Below, piece by piece: positions 61,997-64,000 of a stretch of DNA of 64,000 bases. The stretch's first letter is position 1; every line of letters starts with the position of its first letter. The stretch is from NCBI RefSeq assembly GCF_003429085.1, contig NZ_QVTC01000017.1:46338-110337 (forward strand), given 5' to 3'. Source of the stretch: Bacillus sp. V59.32b. Its GTDB lineage: Bacteria; Bacillota; Bacilli; Bacillales; DSM-1321. The translations under genes and the position numbers were made by a program. Below the pieces are notes generated by a model. That model did no database searches. It was not told the DNA's origin and saw only the letters and a list, made by a program, of their open reading frames with translations.

Positions 61997-63541
61997 ATGA
62001 ACGAGCAATTAGGAGTTGTCGGAAATCAAATTAAGCAGCATAGTGAATTGCTGGCGGAAAAGGTTTCTGAATTATTGAACCAAGACATCGCCCCATCCTT
62101 ACTGCTTTCAAGTAAAGATCAAGAAATCAATTGGCTTGAATTATTTTTTGAAAGTCTTGGCGACTCTCTATGCTCGTGCCCAGACGCAGCTTTCAGGAAT
62201 ATATTGCGGTGTACCGGCATATTCGGTCAGAGAGCCATCGATTCAGAAATTTCTCCAGACAAATCACTGTATTTTTTTATTTACTCCCGAACGGTTATTT
62301 CTGATTTCCTATTTGAAAAAATTAACGGTAACCAGCTTACCGCAAATACAGTGCTCTCTGCAAGCCGGACAATTAATCAGCTAATTGATTCAGCCTCAAT
62401 TTCTTTTATCAGCCATTATAAGGAAAGTTTATCGGCTGCCAAGTATGCGTTAGCAGAATCCAATGAAGGATTACATATTACCTTAAAAGAACTTAATGAC
62501 CTTAAGACAGCTTTGGATGAAACGACAATTTTTTCCATTACGGACAAAAACGATAATATTACATATATCAATGATAAGTTTTGTGAAATTACAAAATACT
62601 CGAAAGAGGAACTAATCGGTCAAAATCACGGTAAAATTCTGAATTCCGGATACCATCCGAAACATTATTTCGAAGATGTTCGGAAAACGATTCAACAAGG
62701 GAGGGTCTGGAAAGGGAAAATTATGAATAAAACAAAAGAGGGTACTACTTATTGGGTGGACACGACAATTATCCCCTTTCTAGATAGCAATGGGAATACA
62801 TACCAGCACATTGCCATTCAAAATGACATTACTGAACAACAAAGGACGGAAGAACTTTTACGTAAAACAGAAAAGCTTTCATTAGTCGGAGAATTGGCAG
62901 CCGGAATCGCACATGAAATACGTAATCCTCTGACGACAATAAGAGGATTTGTGCAGTTGCTTAGTCAGTCTAATGAGAATAAAGATCTGCAGTATACTGA
63001 GACCATTTTAGATGAAATAGACCGGATAAACTTTATTGTCAGTGAATTCATGGTATTTGCCAAGCCTCATGCTATGTACTATACAAAGTGTAATCTGTCT
63101 GAAGTCTTATCAAGCATTATTCATTTGCTCCGTGCAGAAGCTATGTTAAAAAACGTAAAAATCAGTCAATCATTCTCTTCTGATAAACTGTATATTTTTG
63201 GTGAAGAACATCAATTAAAGCAAGTTTTTTTAAACATGTTGAAAAACGCTATCGAAGCTTTACCCGATGGAGGGAATGTCCATGTTTCTGCTACTTCTGA
63301 CAAAAATTATGTCACGATATCGATAGAGGATAACGGAATAGGAATACCTCCGGAACAAATCCCAAAACTTGGAGAACCATTTTATACGACGAAAGAAACA
63401 GGGAATGGATTGGGCCTTATGGTAAGCTTCAAGATTATTGATAACCATAACGGAAACATGACCGTTAAAAGCGATGTGAATTCCGGTACTACTTTCCTAA
63501 TAACTTTTCCCCTGTACAAAGAGAATAAAGTATCTAATTAA
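61997..63541 (+). CDS. PAS-domain sensor histidine kinase
   Basis: A 514-residue soluble kinase without membrane segments. The N-terminal region (about 1-165) is helical and resembles the sensor part of RsbR/STAS-type proteins. A PAS domain follows (FSITDKNDNITYINDKFCEI near 180, with PAC motif IAIQNDITEQQRTEE). The dimerisation/phosphotransfer helix carries HEIRNPLTTIRGFVQLL with His306. N, G1, G2 boxes are NMLKNAIEALPDGG, DNGIGIPPEQI and GNGLGLMVS. The ATG at 61997 has AGAGGGGAG upstream; an earlier in-frame start at 61964 is unsupported. Such orphan kinases often feed the sporulation phosphorelay. Confidence 0.88.
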   Translation: MNEQLGVVGNQIKQHSELLAEKVSELLNQDIAPSLLLSSKDQEINWLELFFESLGDSLCSCPDAAFRNILRCTGIFGQRAIDSEISPDKSLYFFIYSRTVISDFLFEKINGNQLTANTVLSASRTINQLIDSASISFISHYKESLSAAKYALAESNEGLHITLKELNDLKTALDETTIFSITDKNDNITYINDKFCEITKYSKEELIGQNHGKILNSGYHPKHYFEDVRKTIQQGRVWKGKIMNKTKEGTTYWVDTTIIPFLDSNGNTYQHIAIQNDITEQQRTEELLRKTEKLSLVGELAAGIAHEIRNPLTTIRGFVQLLSQSNENKDLQYTETILDEIDRINFIVSEFMVFAKPHAMYYTKCNLSEVLSSIIHLLRAEAMLKNVKISQSFSSDKLYIFGEEHQLKQVFLNMLKNAIEALPDGGNVHVSATSDKNYVTISIEDNGIGIPPEQIPKLGEPFYTTKETGNGLGLMVSFKIIDNHNGNMTVKSDVNSGTTFLITFPLYKENKVSN

Positions 63542-63547
63542 CACCTA

Positions 63548-63705
63548 TTATCAGGAAACATCCCAAAATTATTGGCGTAAAGCCGATTCTCACAGGGATT
63601 AATCCAGATGTTGCTCAAAAAACAATTCAATCAAATACTGAGTTAAACAATATAACTATTGAAGCAAATATAGAGCGCGCCTTATATAACATTGGTATTA
63701 CTTAG
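63548..63705 (+). pseudogene. C-terminal remnant of an RsbR-type STAS protein
   Basis: Directly after the kinase, another frame reads IIGVKPILTGINPDVAQKTI followed by ERALYNIGIT and TAG. It is the last part of a STAS domain as in RsbR proteins (compare KTYISGVRPEVAQTAIQLGL in the gene at 35666). No start remains. The kinase N-terminus looks RsbR-like too, so kinase and stump may derive from rearranged stressosome genes. Confidence 0.65.
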
Positions 63706-63810
63706 AAAAAAGAAGTAGATGATTAAATAAAAACAAGGGGCTGTACATTATTGGTACATCTGCTTGTTTATTTTTTTAGTTACACCTGTCAGGATAACAT
63801 CTAATTCACA

Positions 63811-63860
63811 ATGATCTTCCACAATCAGTCGTGTTAGTGGAATAACATTACAAAAAATGG
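63811..63860 (+). repeat. dispersed repeat, degenerate copy
   Basis: ATGATCTTCCACAATCAGTC followed by TAGTGGAATAACATTAC, matching parts of the 61735 element. Confidence 0.55.
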
Positions 63861-63952
63861 CGAAAAGGAAATATAAACAGCTACTTGATTTTCTTTATCA
63901 AAAATCGCTTATGCCTCATTAAAAAAGCTCCAACCTTTCAGTGTGAACTATG

Positions 63953-64000
63953 ACCCGAATAATGGACACTTAAAAAAGTCTCTTATTCGGGTTTTTTGTA
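63953..64000 (+). terminator. terminator-like hairpin at window end
   Basis: Arms ACCCGAATAA and TTATTCGGGT with a run of T after; the gene it serves is not visible. Confidence 0.65.

Noticed and set aside
1..64000. CRISPR array
   Set aside because: No regularly spaced 25-40 bp repeats with unique spacers were seen; the 18-bp repeats at 8095-8228 are too short and irregular.
63930..64000. End of an IS3-type element at the right edge (TATGACCCGAATAATGGACA context)
   Set aside because: The motif is suggestive of an IS end, but the element lies outside the window and the hairpin alone is adequately explained as a terminator.

Overview
The window looks like a piece of chromosome from a spore-forming Bacillaceae (Firmicutes). 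Strong AGGAGG-type ribosome-binding sites, spore-protein genes (sspP, sspO, sspN, tlp, a CotM-type coat protein), sigma-B-style stress genes, cre sites and CcpC-type control of aconitase all point that way. It differs from Bacillus subtilis in carrying a full selenocysteine (Sec) decoding set: tRNA-Sec, selA, selB and a selD that itself contains an in-frame UGA.

Layout. 0.4-2 kb: an acyl-CoA ligase behind a cre site. 2.2-7.8 kb: sulfite reduction, with a CysL-type LysR regulator divergent from cysJ-cysI, and the 3' stump of a second LysR copy. 8-14.8 kb: small stress-type proteins (YihY-type membrane protein, a 16-residue-repeat protein, GlsB/YeaQ-type and YflT/17M-type proteins) and two oxidoreductases. 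15-17.9 kb: genes of unknown function and a Dps-like protein. 17.9-23.2 kb: a broken IS256-family element abutting a decayed integrative element. That element is bounded by an exact 47-bp direct repeat of the 3' half of tRNA-Sec, keeps the 3' end of a tyrosine integrase, and carries mqo. 23.4-34.2 kb: yneK-like gene, sbcD-sbcC, coaW, selB, selD (convergent), cotM and selA. 34.2-47 kb: the order sspP, sspO, citB, yneN, fbpB-like, sspN, tlp, yneP, yneQ follows the known B. subtilis cluster, with insertions that include an RsbR-type STAS protein, a double-AAA+ protein and an unusual 196-nt RNA gene with tRNA-like ends. 47.2-52.1 kb: a maltose-type ABC importer under a LacI-family regulator with two abutting operators; the first permease is frameshifted and a 174-bp MITE-like element lies in the operon. 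52.6-64 kb: a decay zone of gene fragments, nonsense-interrupted genes, dispersed repeats and a group II intron stump. It also holds intact genes: an HxlR/flavin-oxidoreductase/FMN-reductase cluster, a quinone-oxidoreductase-like gene, a DinB protein, a K+ channel and a PAS histidine kinase.

How it works together. SelD makes selenophosphate, SelA converts Ser-tRNA-Sec to Sec-tRNA-Sec, and SelB brings it to UGA codons, so the machinery is present and at least one client (SelD) lies in the window. The most unusual objects are the tRNA-like RNA at 36608-36803, which has its own near-consensus promoter, the selC-targeted relic island, and the selenoprotein SelD.
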